Position numbers and translations under genes: made by a program. A stretch of DNA of 63,043 nucleotides, from positions 1 to 63,043 of IMG/VR virus record IMGVR_UViG_3300041409_000239; one strand, 5' to 3'. Positions 15,831 through 24,490 of the stretch are shown here, one piece after another. Below the pieces are notes generated by a model, which was not told the DNA's origin, did not search any database, and was given only the letters and a program-made list of their open reading frames with translations. The stretch is from a virus. Position 1 is the stretch's first letter; each line of letters starts with the position of its first letter.

Positions 15831-17282
15831 TTACCCCTCTTTCTCGCACTCGCGCGCCGCCGCGCCCGAGCCGCTCTCGATCTCGGCCGCGAGCGCGGCG
15901 CGAGCCTCGGCCGCGCGAGCGGCCTCATCCACGGTGACGGCCTCGCGCAGCGCCGCCAGAGCCCGCTCGCGCTCGTTCTCGGCGCGCATGGTGGCCCGGA
16001 TGGCCGCCTGGAGTTCGGCCGGGCTGGTGGCCTTGCTGGCCAGCGCGCCCAGGCCGAACGACGCGGTGAGCGCCACCTGGCGACCGTTGCGCACGTACGT
16101 GGTCACCGGGAAGCCAGGCTCCGAGTGCTGGCGCGGCCCGGGGGACAAGGCCAGCACGTCGATCATGCTCAGACCCTCGGGGTACTCCCGCCAGTCGCCG
16201 GAGACCGGACGCTCGCCCGTGGCGGTGCGCCGCTCCAGGACCAGACGCTCGCCCTCGGTCAACGCGGGGTTGATCGGGCCGTTGATCGAGAACCCGAACG
16301 CGTCCTCGCGCACCACGATGTGCGCCGCCGTGGTCTTGCCCTCGTACTGGGCCACCGCCTGGGACGCGGTGAGGTTCAACTCGGGGTGCCGGCCGCCCAC
16401 GCTGAGCCTGCCCGCCCAGACGATCCCGCCATCGGCGGTCTCGACCGGGTACCGGTGCATCCGCGCGTACGCGCCCGTAGGGTCCACGGGGGGAGTGACG
16501 CACGTGTCCCGGAACCCGACGTGACAGGTTCCGTGCGGGGCAACGTGGCCGTAGACCTTGCCACGCTCCCAGTCGTAGGTGACCTCGGTCAGGCCGGTGA
16601 GCGGCTCGGGCTCGAACATCGTCGCGTCCGGCGTCCAGGTGTCCGTGGCGATGCTGGCCACCAGCGCGGCGGTCTCCTCGGCCGTGGCCTCGGCTCCCTC
16701 CGGCTGGATCAGCTCCAGTGGGGCCGACGTCTCCACGAACGCGGGAATGGTCACGAGGGTGCCCGCGCGCACACGGCCGGCGGTGATCAGAAGTTCGAGC
16801 TTGAGTTCCTCGCCCTTGTCCTCGGCCTCCATCATCCGGTCCCAGGTCACCGGGACGTCGGAGCCGACCTCGACCGGTACGGCCTCGAACGAGTCGAGGT
16901 CGACGCTCGGGCCGAGGATGCCCTGGTCCGCGAGGTGCAGCACGGTGGCCACGTCCTCGGCCAGTTGGGGCATGGTCTCGCGGTCCGCGTCATCGAACAG
17001 TTCGCCCTGACCGAACACGCCCATCGCGGAGTGGTCCAGGCCCAACCGGTTGGCCGCCTCGGGGGAGATGAACCCCTGGTCAATGGCCTTGCCGACGGAC
17101 ATAACCGCCGCCTGCTGGACCACGCCCACCGCCACCGCGCCATCGTGGCCGCCCTGGCGCTCGCGCACCCACTCGAACGGGAACGGCGTGTCCGCAACGC
17201 TCATCGAGTCGGTGGCGAACCGTCGGCCGTCACCCGTGGACCGGTTGATCGGCGCGAGCATCGTGCGGAACTTGGTGCCCAT
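15831..17282 (-). CDS. Probable capsid maturation protease
   Basis: 483 aa, ATG at 17282. Located between the MuF-like gene and the capsid gene, where prohead protease/scaffold genes lie. N-terminal part: PFPFEWVRERQGGHDGAVAV, then DGRRFATDSMSVAD. The middle includes HVAPHGTCHVGFRDTC, with His and Ser/Thr candidates for catalysis. The C-terminal 90 residues are a charged Ala-rich helix (RATMRAENERERALAALREA), as expected of a fused scaffold tail. The catalytic set cannot be assigned without a structural comparison. Confidence 0.7.
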   Translation of the reverse strand: MGTKFRTMLAPINRSTGDGRRFATDSMSVADTPFPFEWVRERQGGHDGAVAVGVVQQAAVMSVGKAIDQGFISPEAANRLGLDHSAMGVFGQGELFDDADRETMPQLAEDVATVLHLADQGILGPSVDLDSFEAVPVEVGSDVPVTWDRMMEAEDKGEELKLELLITAGRVRAGTLVTIPAFVETSAPLELIQPEGAEATAEETAALVASIATDTWTPDATMFEPEPLTGLTEVTYDWERGKVYGHVAPHGTCHVGFRDTCVTPPVDPTGAYARMHRYPVETADGGIVWAGRLSVGGRHPELNLTASQAVAQYEGKTTAAHIVVREDAFGFSINGPINPALTEGERLVLERRTATGERPVSGDWREYPEGLSMIDVLALSPGPRQHSEPGFPVTTYVRNGRQVALTASFGLGALASKATSPAELQAAIRATMRAENERERALAALREAVTVDEAARAAEARAALAAEIESGSGAAARECEKEG

Positions 17283-17305
17283 GTCTCACTCTCCTCGCGC
17301 CCAGG

Positions 17306-18133
17306 TTAACGGGCGGCACGCTTCATCTGTCGGTTGGTGAGGCTGACCTCTTCACCGGGCTCCACCAACAGCATGGTGCAACGGCACTGAATCACCTCTT
17401 GGGCCGGGCCCATCGGGTCACCGGGGAACTCGATCGAGAACCCGCCCACCAGGAACGGCATCCCGAGCGGGGTGCGCTGCTGGTCGGCCGCCCGGTGGGT
17501 CGGCCTGGTCCGGCTGTCGCTGGTGCTGAGCCAGAGCTTCTCCAGCTCCTCGTCCTCGTCCTCGGCGAACGCGCGGAACGCGTCGAGCCGGCCGCCGTTG
17601 AGCGCGCCGATCGTCTCGGTGCGGGCGATGACCACGGCCCGGTTCTGCCAGCGCGGTGTCTCGGTAGTTGACAGGACAGTGTCAACACGCTTGACGATCT
17701 TGGAGAGCGTCTCGCCCAGGCCGGCACCCTGCGCGATCTGGCCGGCTACGAGGTCGAACACCTCGTCCGGCACCCGGACCAGGCGGTTCGTGACCTCGGT
17801 CAGGTAGCGGGTCACGAACACCCGCTTGTCCCAGGGGAAGTCAGCACCGAAGATCGCGCGGTACGCCGACTGGAGAGCCTCGTAGATCGCACCCCGGTAG
17901 ACGATCGCCTCCACGGCATCGCGCCACGCGGGAACGCGCGCCCAGATGGCATCGAGGTCCGGTGGCCGGTCGCCACGGACCACGCGCCGGCTGGTCTGGG
18001 TGAGCCAGTCCGAGAGCGCCGCCCACACCGCGCGGCGGATCTTCTCCTCGGCGCTGGCCGCCTCGATCCGCGAGTCCAGGCGTTGGGGCATCCACGGGTC
18101 ACGGCCCCGGCCGGACCACACCGGCGCGCTCAC
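17306..18133 (-). CDS. MuF-like minor capsid protein
   Basis: 275 aa from GTG at 18133 (GTGA overlap). The C-terminal half carries the phage Mu gpF signature: WQNRAVVIARTETIGALNGG, the TSDSRTRPTHRAADQQ segment and the closing VIQCRCTMLLVEP. It is injected or capsid-internal in relatives and follows the portal gene. The N-terminal part is a helical domain (KIRRAVWAALSDWLTQTSRR). An orphan operator lies inside at 17668-17685. Confidence 0.9.
   Translation of the reverse strand: MSAPVWSGRGRDPWMPQRLDSRIEAASAEEKIRRAVWAALSDWLTQTSRRVVRGDRPPDLDAIWARVPAWRDAVEAIVYRGAIYEALQSAYRAIFGADFPWDKRVFVTRYLTEVTNRLVRVPDEVFDLVAGQIAQGAGLGETLSKIVKRVDTVLSTTETPRWQNRAVVIARTETIGALNGGRLDAFRAFAEDEDEELEKLWLSTSDSRTRPTHRAADQQRTPLGMPFLVGGFSIEFPGDPMGPAQEVIQCRCTMLLVEPGEEVSLTNRQMKRAAR
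17668..17685 (-). promoter_or_regulatory. Orphan operator inside MuF-like gene
   Basis: Perfect TTGAC-N8-GTCAA. Read on the minus strand the core is ACTGTCCT. Confidence 0.55.
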
Positions 18134-18387
18134 CGGTCCTGCCCCTTGGCTCGCCACTCGCGGGCCACGTCGGCCGAGAGCGGCCGGTGGACGGGCGTGG
18201 TGTCGTACACGACGTGATACCCCGGGGGGAGCAGGGCCTCGGCCTGGAGAACGGTCGAGACGCGGCTCTGGGCCTCGGCCACCTCGGCCTCGGCCGGCGC
18301 GCACCACCCGTACCGCTCGAACGCGTGCCAGACCTTGTGCTCGCGCTCGAACGCTGGCCGGCGCGGCGCGGTGTCGAACTCGCTCAC
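18130..18387 (-). CDS. Small protein between portal and MuF-like genes
   Basis: 85 aa, GTG at 18387, coupled by GTGA overlaps on both sides. Contains EREHKVWHAFERYGWCAPAE and a C-terminal PLSADVAREWRAKGQDR. The tight coupling suggests a head-assembly partner. No family recognised. Confidence 0.72.
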   Translation of the reverse strand: MSEFDTAPRRPAFEREHKVWHAFERYGWCAPAEAEVAEAQSRVSTVLQAEALLPPGYHVVYDTTPVHRPLSADVAREWRAKGQDR

Positions 18388-20309
18388 GCTGCCACCGCCA
18401 CAGGCCGGCGCGCGGCGGTCAGAGCCGCGTACAGGAGGTCATCGTGGTGCGGGATGCCCCGGGTCAGCAACTCGTGCACGTAGCCGGCCAGCAGGCGGTG
18501 AAGCTGGTCCGGGTCAACGCCCAGATCGGCCGCCGCCGCGCCGACGTGGTTCCACGCGCCCTCGGTGACCTTGTCCGCCTTGTCGGGCGTGATCGGGCCC
18601 ACGCGTGCGTGTAGCTCATGACGTGGCACCTCGACCCACCGGCCGCGCCGCTCCTGTGGCGTGGTCAGCCGGCCGCCGGCCAGCTCAAGAGCCCGGTAGA
18701 TCATCAGCTTGGCCGAGGCGTTGAACACCTTCTCCGGGCTCGGGGGAGCAAGGCTCGCAAGGGAGATCCGGGCATCGAGGCGCGCCGCCAGGTCGTCATC
18801 GGCGCTGGCCGTGATGGCCTTGCGGTTGCTGGAGGGGACCTCGGGCGCGGTTCCCCCGTTGGGTGCGTCCTGGCCCTCGTCGTCGGCCTCGGGGTCGCCC
18901 ACCTCGCCAGGTACGCGCACGATCGTGGGCTCGGGTGCCTCGATGACGGGCAGGCCGAGGAGCTGCTGGATCGTGGTCTGGGTCAAGAGCTGCGGGTCCT
19001 TGTCGATGGCCCGCAGAAGGATCATGATCGCGCGCTCGGCCGGCGTCGGCATCTGCTCCTCGCTGAACGCGGCGGCCTTGACCATCTCCACGTCCTTGAT
19101 CAGCATCCGATCGTGCAGGGTGGTCGCGTCCTCCAGGCGGTTGGGCCGCACGGCCAGGGGAGCGGTATCGAACGCGAACGCATAGCGCTCGGGGTTCTTG
19201 ACACCCATCTTGGCCAGCGCCGGCCGTAGGAACCACCGGGTGAGCGTGTCCGCGATCGTGGCCAAGTAGGGCTTGATCCGCTTGATCCCGTCCTCGCTGA
19301 TAGCCCAGGCGGTCCAGTGGTTGGCCGTGCTCAGGCCCAGCAGGACCTCGTTGGGGATCTCGTAGCTGGAGGCCAGACGCACGATCGCCTTGTCCCGCAT
19401 GTCGCCGATCTCGGCGCTCAGGGGGGACCAGAAGTTGATCAGGCCGTCCTTGAGCGCGGTGAGGTCGGTCCCGTCCGGCACGGTGGCCATGATCGGCACG
19501 AGTGCGGACGCGCTGGACTGGTCTTTGATCGACGCGGCGGCAGCGCGCTGGGTGTACGCCATGAACCCCGCGATGCCGGGAGGGTCCTCGGCCGCGCGCG
19601 GGAAGTCGATCCCTTCGGGGAGGAACCAGACGCCAGCGCCGGTCAGCCGCGAGTCCAGCTCGGCGAACTCGCGCTTGGTCAACAGCTCGATCTCACGCAA
19701 CGGCGGAATGGCCGAGCGGGTAGGCGAGTCGGCCTGGTCCGTGTCGTTCGGGTGTGGGCGCCAGCAGCGGGCGAGGATGTCGACACCCTCGGTCAGCTCG
19801 AACCAGCCACCATCGCCTTGGGTGTGCGGACGCTTGACCTTGACGATCCCGCCCTGGGACTTGAGGCTCGCGCCGGTCACGACGAACCAGGCACCCTCGG
19901 ATGCCTCGGGGTTCAGTGCGGCACCCTCGCCCACGACCCAACACTCACCGCCCACGGCCAGGTCCACACCGGCCAAGCGCAGGTTGTCATCGCGCTGGGC
20001 TCCGGTGCCGAGCGGTACGGCAGCCAGACGACTGATCCGCTCCTCGGCAACCTCGCCCTGCTCTTCGCCGCGTTCGTCAACCTCGGTGACGTACAGCCGG
20101 GCCTGTGACACGGCGTCGCCTACCCAGTTGGCCAGGAAGCGCTCCTCACCGACGATGTCGTACAGCCGCCAGCCCTCGATCTGCCAGTCCCGGTTGCCGA
20201 ACTTCCACGTCTTCCAGGAGCCGTCCATCGTGACCATGGCGGTAGCGCCGGTCACCGTGCTCCGGCGCGCCGCCTTGCCCGCTCGGCGCTTGAGGATTGC
20301 CACGGTCAC
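18384..20309 (-). CDS. Portal protein
   Basis: 641 aa, GTG at 20309 (GTGA overlap). Size, position upstream of MuF and features such as NRDWQIEGWRLYDIVGEERF, SSYEIPNEVLLGLSTANHWT and the long helical tail fit the SPP1/HK97-type portal ring used by actinophages. The segment IPNEVLLG..TANH is the familiar portal stretch before the crown. The protein forms the dodecameric DNA entry channel. A charged linker (DPEADDEGQDAPNGG) precedes a C-terminal helical region. Confidence 0.88.
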   Translation of the reverse strand: MTVAILKRRAGKAARRSTVTGATAMVTMDGSWKTWKFGNRDWQIEGWRLYDIVGEERFLANWVGDAVSQARLYVTEVDERGEEQGEVAEERISRLAAVPLGTGAQRDDNLRLAGVDLAVGGECWVVGEGAALNPEASEGAWFVVTGASLKSQGGIVKVKRPHTQGDGGWFELTEGVDILARCWRPHPNDTDQADSPTRSAIPPLREIELLTKREFAELDSRLTGAGVWFLPEGIDFPRAAEDPPGIAGFMAYTQRAAAASIKDQSSASALVPIMATVPDGTDLTALKDGLINFWSPLSAEIGDMRDKAIVRLASSYEIPNEVLLGLSTANHWTAWAISEDGIKRIKPYLATIADTLTRWFLRPALAKMGVKNPERYAFAFDTAPLAVRPNRLEDATTLHDRMLIKDVEMVKAAAFSEEQMPTPAERAIMILLRAIDKDPQLLTQTTIQQLLGLPVIEAPEPTIVRVPGEVGDPEADDEGQDAPNGGTAPEVPSSNRKAITASADDDLAARLDARISLASLAPPSPEKVFNASAKLMIYRALELAGGRLTTPQERRGRWVEVPRHELHARVGPITPDKADKVTEGAWNHVGAAAADLGVDPDQLHRLLAGYVHELLTRGIPHHDDLLYAALTAARRPVAVAA

Positions 20310-20608
20310 CTACCCAGGTTCGAGGTCGCGCCAGAGACGAACGAGAAGGCCAGCCCGAGGGCCGGCACGAGAAGCCAGGGGGAGTGACCCAGGTTCCAGA
20401 CTACGGGCGCGGCCACGGCGGAGATCCACACGCTGGCGCACCAGGGGCACGTGATCAGGGACGAGAGCCACGCGCCGCCCGAGCCCGGGGTGTCATCGAG
20501 AGCGACGATGATGCGGTCCCGGATCGGCTCGGTGATGGTGTCGAGAGTGACCAGGCCGGTAAGCCTGGCCACGGCCAGCGCGTACACGATCCAGATCCAG
20601 GGGTCCAC
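20306..20608 (-). CDS. DUF1360-like membrane protein
   Basis: 100 aa, GTG at 20608. Hydrophobic segments at the N-terminus (WIWIVYALAVARLTGLV), the middle (CPWCASVWISAVAAPVVW) and the C-terminus (LLVPALGLAFSFVSG). The CPWC-SVW motif is that of DUF1360. TAGGAT lies 6 nt before the GTG, so translation may be leaderless. It is coupled to the portal gene by a GTGA overlap, an odd partner for a membrane protein; a role in lysis or superinfection control is possible but unproven. Confidence 0.8.
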   Translation of the reverse strand: MDPWIWIVYALAVARLTGLVTLDTITEPIRDRIIVALDDTPGSGGAWLSSLITCPWCASVWISAVAAPVVWNLGHSPWLLVPALGLAFSFVSGATSNLGR

Positions 20609-20650
20609 GGGCGCATCCTACCTGTCAGAGGGGGCATTCCGGCCACGGTG

Positions 20651-20941
20651 TCAACGCGGGCCTGTGTGCCACGCATACGGGTCGCTCTGGACGGGGGTAA
20701 CGGTCCAGGCCCCGTACCCGCCTCGGGTGTGCCGCTCGGAGCCCGTCTCACGCATCCTCTGCCCGAGGACCTGGACACTGGCGGGCTCACGGCCAGCAGC
20801 GCGCGCCACCTCGACGTACCGCGCGTGCAGGTCTCCGGTCAGGTACAGACCAGGAGCCATGCCCTGGAGCGTGGCCCAGAGGTCGTCCATATGAAGCGGT
20901 GGCGATGGTGGCCGGATCGACTTCACCTCGGGTAGGTCCAT
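20651..20941 (-). CDS. Small hypothetical protein, possibly DNA-binding
   Basis: 96 aa from ATG at 20941 (MDLPEVKSIRPPSPPL). Contains GDLHARYVEVARAAGREPAS and VQVLGQRMRETGSERHTRGG, which reads like a small winged-helix of the type LYxRYxxWARxxGxxPxSxxxFGxxL seen at the C-terminus of phage primases. It is the first gene below the non-coding repeat element at 20987-21184. Function unknown. Confidence 0.68.
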   Translation of the reverse strand: MDLPEVKSIRPPSPPLHMDDLWATLQGMAPGLYLTGDLHARYVEVARAAGREPASVQVLGQRMRETGSERHTRGGYGAWTVTPVQSDPYAWHTGPR

Positions 20942-20986
20942 TGGTCCACCATACCCCCTGGTCCACAGGTCCCCCGTGCCTGGGTC

Positions 20987-21184
20987 GGTGTGAACCGGGG
21001 GGAGCGGGTGCCAGCCTCCGGACCCTGTTCCCGCGATATACGTGTGTGTAGCCGGCCCCATGGCCCTCGCGTGCGCGCCTCACATGTACGCGCCGTGCGC
21101 GCACGCTCACACGCGCTCGGTTGACACACCTTTATTTCATGACTCCATAGCGTAGGAGCTTCCCCCAGCTCCCCCAGGTGTACC
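20987..21184. repeat. Non-coding repeat element A (homologous to 56231-56388)
   Basis: About 200 bp without a gene. Shares with the copy at 56.3 kb, in the same order: GGTGTGAACC and a G-run; a TATA-containing alternating purine-pyrimidine stretch (CGATATACGTGTGTG); CTCGCGTGCGC; an A/T-rich patch; and a 29-bp identical block at 21147-21175. On the minus strand the identical block folds as a GGAGCT/AGCTCC hairpin. The rest of the 20942-21366 gap shows no gene. Confidence 0.8.
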
Positions 21185-21366
21185 CCGGTGCAGAGCGAGC
21201 GGTGGGATCTTGGTGAACACGTGCACCCCCGAGTGCCCCCATGACCCCCGGTACTTTGCTTCACCTACTAGTGCGCGACTCCAGCGAAACCGATCGAGCG
21301 CTCGGCCCGTCGGCTTTTTCCCACCGCACAGAGGTTGGTACACCCCGCCACAAGCGCTCTGTCTCT

Positions 21367-21561
21367 TCACTTCCCAGGCAGCAACGGCGGGGTATCGCTG
21401 CTGGTCACGTGCCATCCCGTGCACCCCGGGGCCTTGTAGGCGCGCCACACCTTGCCCGATCTCGCCAGGGTCGCGCACGCGCTCAGTGCCCGCCCGTTGG
21501 TCGGGTAGGTGACCTTGCCGCACACCGCGCAGCGTGGGTACCGCCGCTTAGGCCGTGCCAT
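21367..21561 (-). CDS. Small Cys-containing basic protein
   Basis: 64 aa, ATG at 21561, overlapping the previous gene by 14 nt. MARPKRRYPRCAVCGKVTYP, followed by further Cys (CATLARSGKVWRAYKAPGC), suggests a small zinc ribbon. Such proteins are frequent among actinophage accessory genes. No function assigned. Confidence 0.68.
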   Translation of the reverse strand: MARPKRRYPRCAVCGKVTYPTNGRALSACATLARSGKVWRAYKAPGCTGWHVTSSDTPPLLPGK

Positions 21562-21868
21562 CGCCGCTCTCCAGCGGATGCAGATCGGCCGGGTACCCGC
21601 ACTGGGTCCGCATGATGATCATCCCGACCTCGACCGTGCCCACCGCCACCTCGGGGCCCCAACCCATGCAGTACGGGCCCGGACCAACGAACGGGTGGTG
21701 CCGCATGGCCTGCCGCTTGATCCGCTCTATCGCCTGCTCAGGGGCCTCGTTCACGTACTCCATAGCCCACTTGACCTCGGCCGCCACCTTGTCCCGTGGC
21801 AGGCCGGCGGCCACCGCTCGGTCCCAGATGTAACTCACAAGGTCGAACGGCTGGCTTGACTCTGACAT
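21548..21868 (-). CDS. Hypothetical protein
   Basis: 106 aa, ATG at 21868. Helical N-terminus (LVSYIWDRAVAAGLPRDKVA), then MEYVNEAPEQAIERIKRQAM and a Gly/Pro-rich middle (FVGPGPYCMGWGPEVAVG). No family recognised. It begins 27 nt downstream of a terminator hairpin. Confidence 0.65.
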   Translation of the reverse strand: MSESSQPFDLVSYIWDRAVAAGLPRDKVAAEVKWAMEYVNEAPEQAIERIKRQAMRHHPFVGPGPYCMGWGPEVAVGTVEVGMIIMRTQCGYPADLHPLESGDGTA

Positions 21869-21894
21869 GTCAATTTCTCCTCTCAGATAACACC

Positions 21895-21921
21895 GTGGGG
21901 GGACCGCGAAGGTCCCCCCAC
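21895..21921 (-). terminator. Terminator after 21934 gene
   Basis: 11-bp perfect stem GTGGGGGGACC with a 5-nt GCGAA loop, on the downstream side of the minus-strand gene. The following bases contain a short T-run on the minus strand. Confidence 0.75.
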
Positions 21922-21933
21922 CTGGCCTTTCTC

Positions 21934-22419
21934 TCAGCGCTTGCGCGCGACCCAGAGGGGCCGGTCGGCCGGGAACGTGGTGGTGTGGCGCTCATCCCAG
22001 ACCTTGCACTCGCCCACCATGTGCAGGCGCATCGTGCCGGACTCGTAGCGCGAGCCGGCCACGACCGCGAGCGGGCAACCGGGCTCGGAGGTGATCAGGT
22101 CACCGTCCTGGACCTCGCGGGCCAGGCACAGCTCCAGGTTGTGGTGGCTCTCGGCGCCGACCATGACGTCCAGGCGCGCGGCCCGTACGCCGTTGAACTC
22201 GTTGTCCACCGTCGCCACCGCCGCCGTGACGGTCCCGTTCTCCCCCAGGTCCCAGGCACGCACCCGGCCGAACCCGTGGGCGAACAGGGCCTCGTCGGCG
22301 TCGGCCAGGCTGGCCGGCCGGGCCTCGGAGAACGCCAGCACGTTGTCCCAGGTCTGAGAGTCACGGGCCGAGACGTTGACGGCGGTGGCGCTGATCTCGG
22401 CGATTCCGACGATCTTCAT
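21934..22419 (-). CDS. Hypothetical protein under a family promoter
   Basis: 161 aa from ATG at 22419 (MKIVGIAEISATAVNVSARD). Beta-rich, with LCLAREVQDGDLITSEPGCP. The C-terminal third is basic (FPADRPLWVARKR). It is a single-gene unit between the promoter at 22472-22500 and the hairpin at 21895. Its 5' leader folds into a hairpin (GGGTG stem) starting within a few bases of the predicted transcription start. Function unknown. Confidence 0.75.
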   Translation of the reverse strand: MKIVGIAEISATAVNVSARDSQTWDNVLAFSEARPASLADADEALFAHGFGRVRAWDLGENGTVTAAVATVDNEFNGVRAARLDVMVGAESHHNLELCLAREVQDGDLITSEPGCPLAVVAGSRYESGTMRLHMVGECKVWDERHTTTFPADRPLWVARKR

Positions 22420-22471
22420 GGTTGGTGTCCTTCCGATATTGGGTGCTGGCCCGTGTGGACCAACACCCAAT

Positions 22472-22500
22472 ACATTACAGGCATGACGTCTAAGTGTCAA
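22472..22500 (-). promoter_or_regulatory. Family promoter for 21934-22419 gene
   Basis: On the minus strand TTGACA, 17 bp (ending GCCTG), TAATGT. Operator TTGAC ACTTAGAC GTCA. Its -35 overlaps the 3' end of the upstream gene. Confidence 0.88.
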
Positions 22501-22793
22501 CCCTTCCGGCGGTGCGCGTCCTGACAGGGCTCACCGTTGGTGTCGGCATCCGCCAGGTGCTGGGCCAAGGCCAGCTTGACCAGGGGCACCCGGTCAGGCT
22601 TCTCCCAGACCTGCACCCGCACCGCGAACCGGTGCGAGACGCCGTCCTGGGTGCTCTTGGCCTCGTACGCCACCGGGCACACGAACTCCCGGTGACCCGG
22701 CCCGATGTGGTACGACCCGAGGCGCATCGTGACCGAGACCAGCCGCGCGATCTCGCGGGCCGTGCGCTTGACGGGCCTAGGCTTCTGGGCCAT
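22497..22793 (-). CDS. Hypothetical protein
   Basis: 98 aa, ATG at 22793. Basic N-terminus (MAQKPRPVKRTAREIARLV), then a beta-strand region ending AHRRKG. It overlaps the next upstream small gene by 17 nt. No family recognised. Confidence 0.68.
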   Translation of the reverse strand: MAQKPRPVKRTAREIARLVSVTMRLGSYHIGPGHREFVCPVAYEAKSTQDGVSHRFAVRVQVWEKPDRVPLVKLALAQHLADADTNGEPCQDAHRRKG

Positions 22794-22938
22794 CGAGGCA
22801 CCTCCGGCAGTAGACCGACCACGGGGGGCAGAGCTTGCGGCAGCGCCAGCACCGGCCGTTGCCCATGAACCGCGCCCCGCCGTAGAGCAGAGCGAACACC
22901 GCCAGGACCATGCCCAGCGCGATCAACGCGTCGCCCAT
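22777..22938 (-). CDS. Small membrane-anchored zinc-ribbon protein
   Basis: 53 aa: one transmembrane segment (ALIALGMVLAVFALLYGG), then a four-Cys cluster CWRCRKLCPPWSVYCRRC. Start ATG at 22938 in an ATGA overlap with the preceding 36-aa gene. The combination of a short membrane anchor and a zinc ribbon suggests a membrane-recruited binding module. Too short for most gene callers. Confidence 0.62.
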   Translation of the reverse strand: MGDALIALGMVLAVFALLYGGARFMGNGRCWRCRKLCPPWSVYCRRCLDGPEA

Positions 22939-23048
22939 CACTTGGTCCGCATGTGCTGGAGGATCGCGAGCACACCCAGGAACACGACGAACGCGCAGAA
23001 CAGACCAGCACCGCCATTGGTGCCTGTGTCGACCGCTAAGACGCTCAT
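22938..23048 (-). CDS. 36-aa membrane peptide
   Basis: Reads MSVLAVDTGTNGGAGL and then FCAFVVFLGVLAILQHM, a single transmembrane helix with a short basic end. It overlaps both neighbours (ATGA each side), which supports translation. Function unknown. Confidence 0.55.
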   Translation of the reverse strand: MSVLAVDTGTNGGAGLFCAFVVFLGVLAILQHMRTK

Positions 23049-23596
23049 TCCCTGCCCCCCATGCTGGCGGCCACGTCGCGCCGCACGATCGCGAGAACGG
23101 CGCTCAGGCCGGCGCGCCGCCGGGTTCCGGGCACCACCGAGTCCGGGTCCAGGTAGCGGGCCGATCCGTCGGCCTGCTCCCAACCCTCGCCGAACGCGTC
23201 CACCATCTCCTGGGACACCTCGACGGCCAGGAACGCGGGCAACGGTCCGATCGGCTCCAGCCGGCCGGTCTCGGCGTAGACCCGACCCTGGCGGAACCCA
23301 CGGTAGGAGCCCTCGGCGAACCCGTGGTCCGCTCCCTCACGCTGGCCAGCGCGCCGGCCCGCGTCGTACGCCGCGTTGGCCGCCTTGATCAACGGCCACC
23401 ACTCGCGGATCTCGTCGTCGCACACCTCGCACATCGTGCGCTGAGCCAGCCCCGCCACCACCGGACACTCATCACCGCCGTACTTACACCCGTGCCGGTA
23501 GCAACAGTGGCTCGCGTGCACCCCGGCCGCCGCGTCCCGTGAAGCCTCGGCCGCCACGTCGCTCTGGGCCTGATACAGGATGCCCTCGTTCGTCAT
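23045..23596 (-). CDS. Hypothetical Cys-rich protein
   Basis: 183 aa, ATG at 23596. Early Cys/His cluster (HASHCCYRHGCKYGGDEC, then MCEVCDDEI) suggests metal binding. It is followed by a helical Gly/Arg-rich part (YDAGRRAGQREGADHGF). Overlaps both neighbours. No family recognised. Confidence 0.7.
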   Translation of the reverse strand: MTNEGILYQAQSDVAAEASRDAAAGVHASHCCYRHGCKYGGDECPVVAGLAQRTMCEVCDDEIREWWPLIKAANAAYDAGRRAGQREGADHGFAEGSYRGFRQGRVYAETGRLEPIGPLPAFLAVEVSQEMVDAFGEGWEQADGSARYLDPDSVVPGTRRRAGLSAVLAIVRRDVAASMGGRE

Positions 23597-23880
23597 CGCT
23601 CTCCCTCCCCGTTCTCGAACTCCTCGGCCTCGGTCTCCAGCTCGGCCACCGCCGCCTTGCGCAGCGCGATCGACGTGCGACCCTCCCTGATCAGCTCGGC
23701 GAGCACCGCGACCTTGGTCCGGTTGCCGTTGCGGTCGGCCCGCACGATGGCCTGGCCGAGCCGCTTGAACTCGGTCAGCTCGACGGCCAAGGCCGCGCGT
23801 GCCGCGCCCAACCTCTGGGGGAGGGAGCGGTCCTTTCGTGTCCTGCCGTCGCCCTCGGGCGGCGCGTTGTACCCCGTCAT
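23593..23880 (-). CDS. Small helical protein
   Basis: 95 aa from ATG at 23880 (MTGYNAPPEGDGRTRKDRSL). Predicted helical, with AVELTEFKRLGQAIVRADRN and a strongly acidic C-terminus (AELETEAEEFENGEGER). Coupled to the HNH gene by an ATGA overlap. Function unknown. Confidence 0.68.
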   Translation of the reverse strand: MTGYNAPPEGDGRTRKDRSLPQRLGAARAALAVELTEFKRLGQAIVRADRNGNRTKVAVLAELIREGRTSIALRKAAVAELETEAEEFENGEGER

Positions 23881-24281
23881 CGCTTCTTCCTCCTGGTGGT
23901 CGCGCCGGTCACCGAGTTGCACCGGCAGCACGCGGGCCTGATGTTGGTCCGGGCATAGGTCCCGCCGTCGCACCCCGGGACGATCCGGTCGGCCGAGACC
24001 ATGTCCACGGTCAACAGCTCCCCGCACCGGTAGCACCGACACGCGGGCTCGGTGGGTAGATCAGTGCGGCCCCGGTCGATCGGGATCAGGTACTCCACCG
24101 TGTTGGGGAAGTCGTCGGCCACGTCGATGACCGCCCGGTAGACGTCAACGTCGGCCCGGTAGGTGGTCACCAGCCAGATCCGCCGCCGCAACCGCTCGGC
24201 CGTGTTGCCGCGTTCGTTGCCGTTGCTGCCACCTCTGGCCCGCTTGCCGTCCGCGTTGACGGTCCTGGCCCCGACGGTCAT
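23877..24281 (-). CDS. HNH-family endonuclease
   Basis: 134 aa from ATG at 24281. C-terminal beta-beta-alpha metal motif: CYRCGELLTVDMVSADRIVP followed by GCDGGTYARTNIRPACCRCN. The two CxxC pairs and the conserved GG...N..P.C..CN are present. The first catalytic His of HNH is replaced in the usual phage variant (DRIVPG). In many phages such enzymes assist packaging or are mobile; here it lies in an accessory operon away from the terminase, with no signs of intron homing. Confidence 0.82.
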   Translation of the reverse strand: MTVGARTVNADGKRARGGSNGNERGNTAERLRRRIWLVTTYRADVDVYRAVIDVADDFPNTVEYLIPIDRGRTDLPTEPACRCYRCGELLTVDMVSADRIVPGCDGGTYARTNIRPACCRCNSVTGATTRRKKR

Positions 24282-24490
24282 CGCGAGACCTTCCGGCCTC
24301 GGGTGCCCCGGAACTGGCCCTTGCGGATCGAGCCCGCGTGGTAGTTGCCGCACACGTTGCACCCGTAGGTGTTCGAGCTGGACCGGGTCCACTTGCCGGC
24401 CTTGACCATCGAGGTGCGTTGCCCCTCTGCCGATGCGCGAGTCTCGTGTTTGATCTTGCTTCCGCACTTTCGTAGGTAGCCGGCGCTCAT
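24278..24490 (-). CDS. Small zinc-ribbon-like protein
   Basis: 70 aa, ATG at 24490. YLRKCGSKIKHETRASAEG and TYGCNVCGNYHAGSIRKGQF give a CxxC with flanking basic residues. First gene of the unit driven by the promoter at 24533-24561, with only about 36 nt of leader. Possibly nucleic-acid binding. Confidence 0.7.
   Translation of the reverse strand: MSAGYLRKCGSKIKHETRASAEGQRTSMVKAGKWTRSSSNTYGCNVCGNYHAGSIRKGQFRGTRGRKVSR

Noticed and set aside
20637-20650. Additional operator or promoter near 20640
   Set aside because: A TTGACA is present on the minus strand, but the spacer to the TAGGAT box is 28 bp and the inverted-repeat arm is missing.
23877-24281. Homing endonuclease or intron
   Set aside because: The HNH gene sits in a tidy operon with overlaps on both sides and no split gene nearby.
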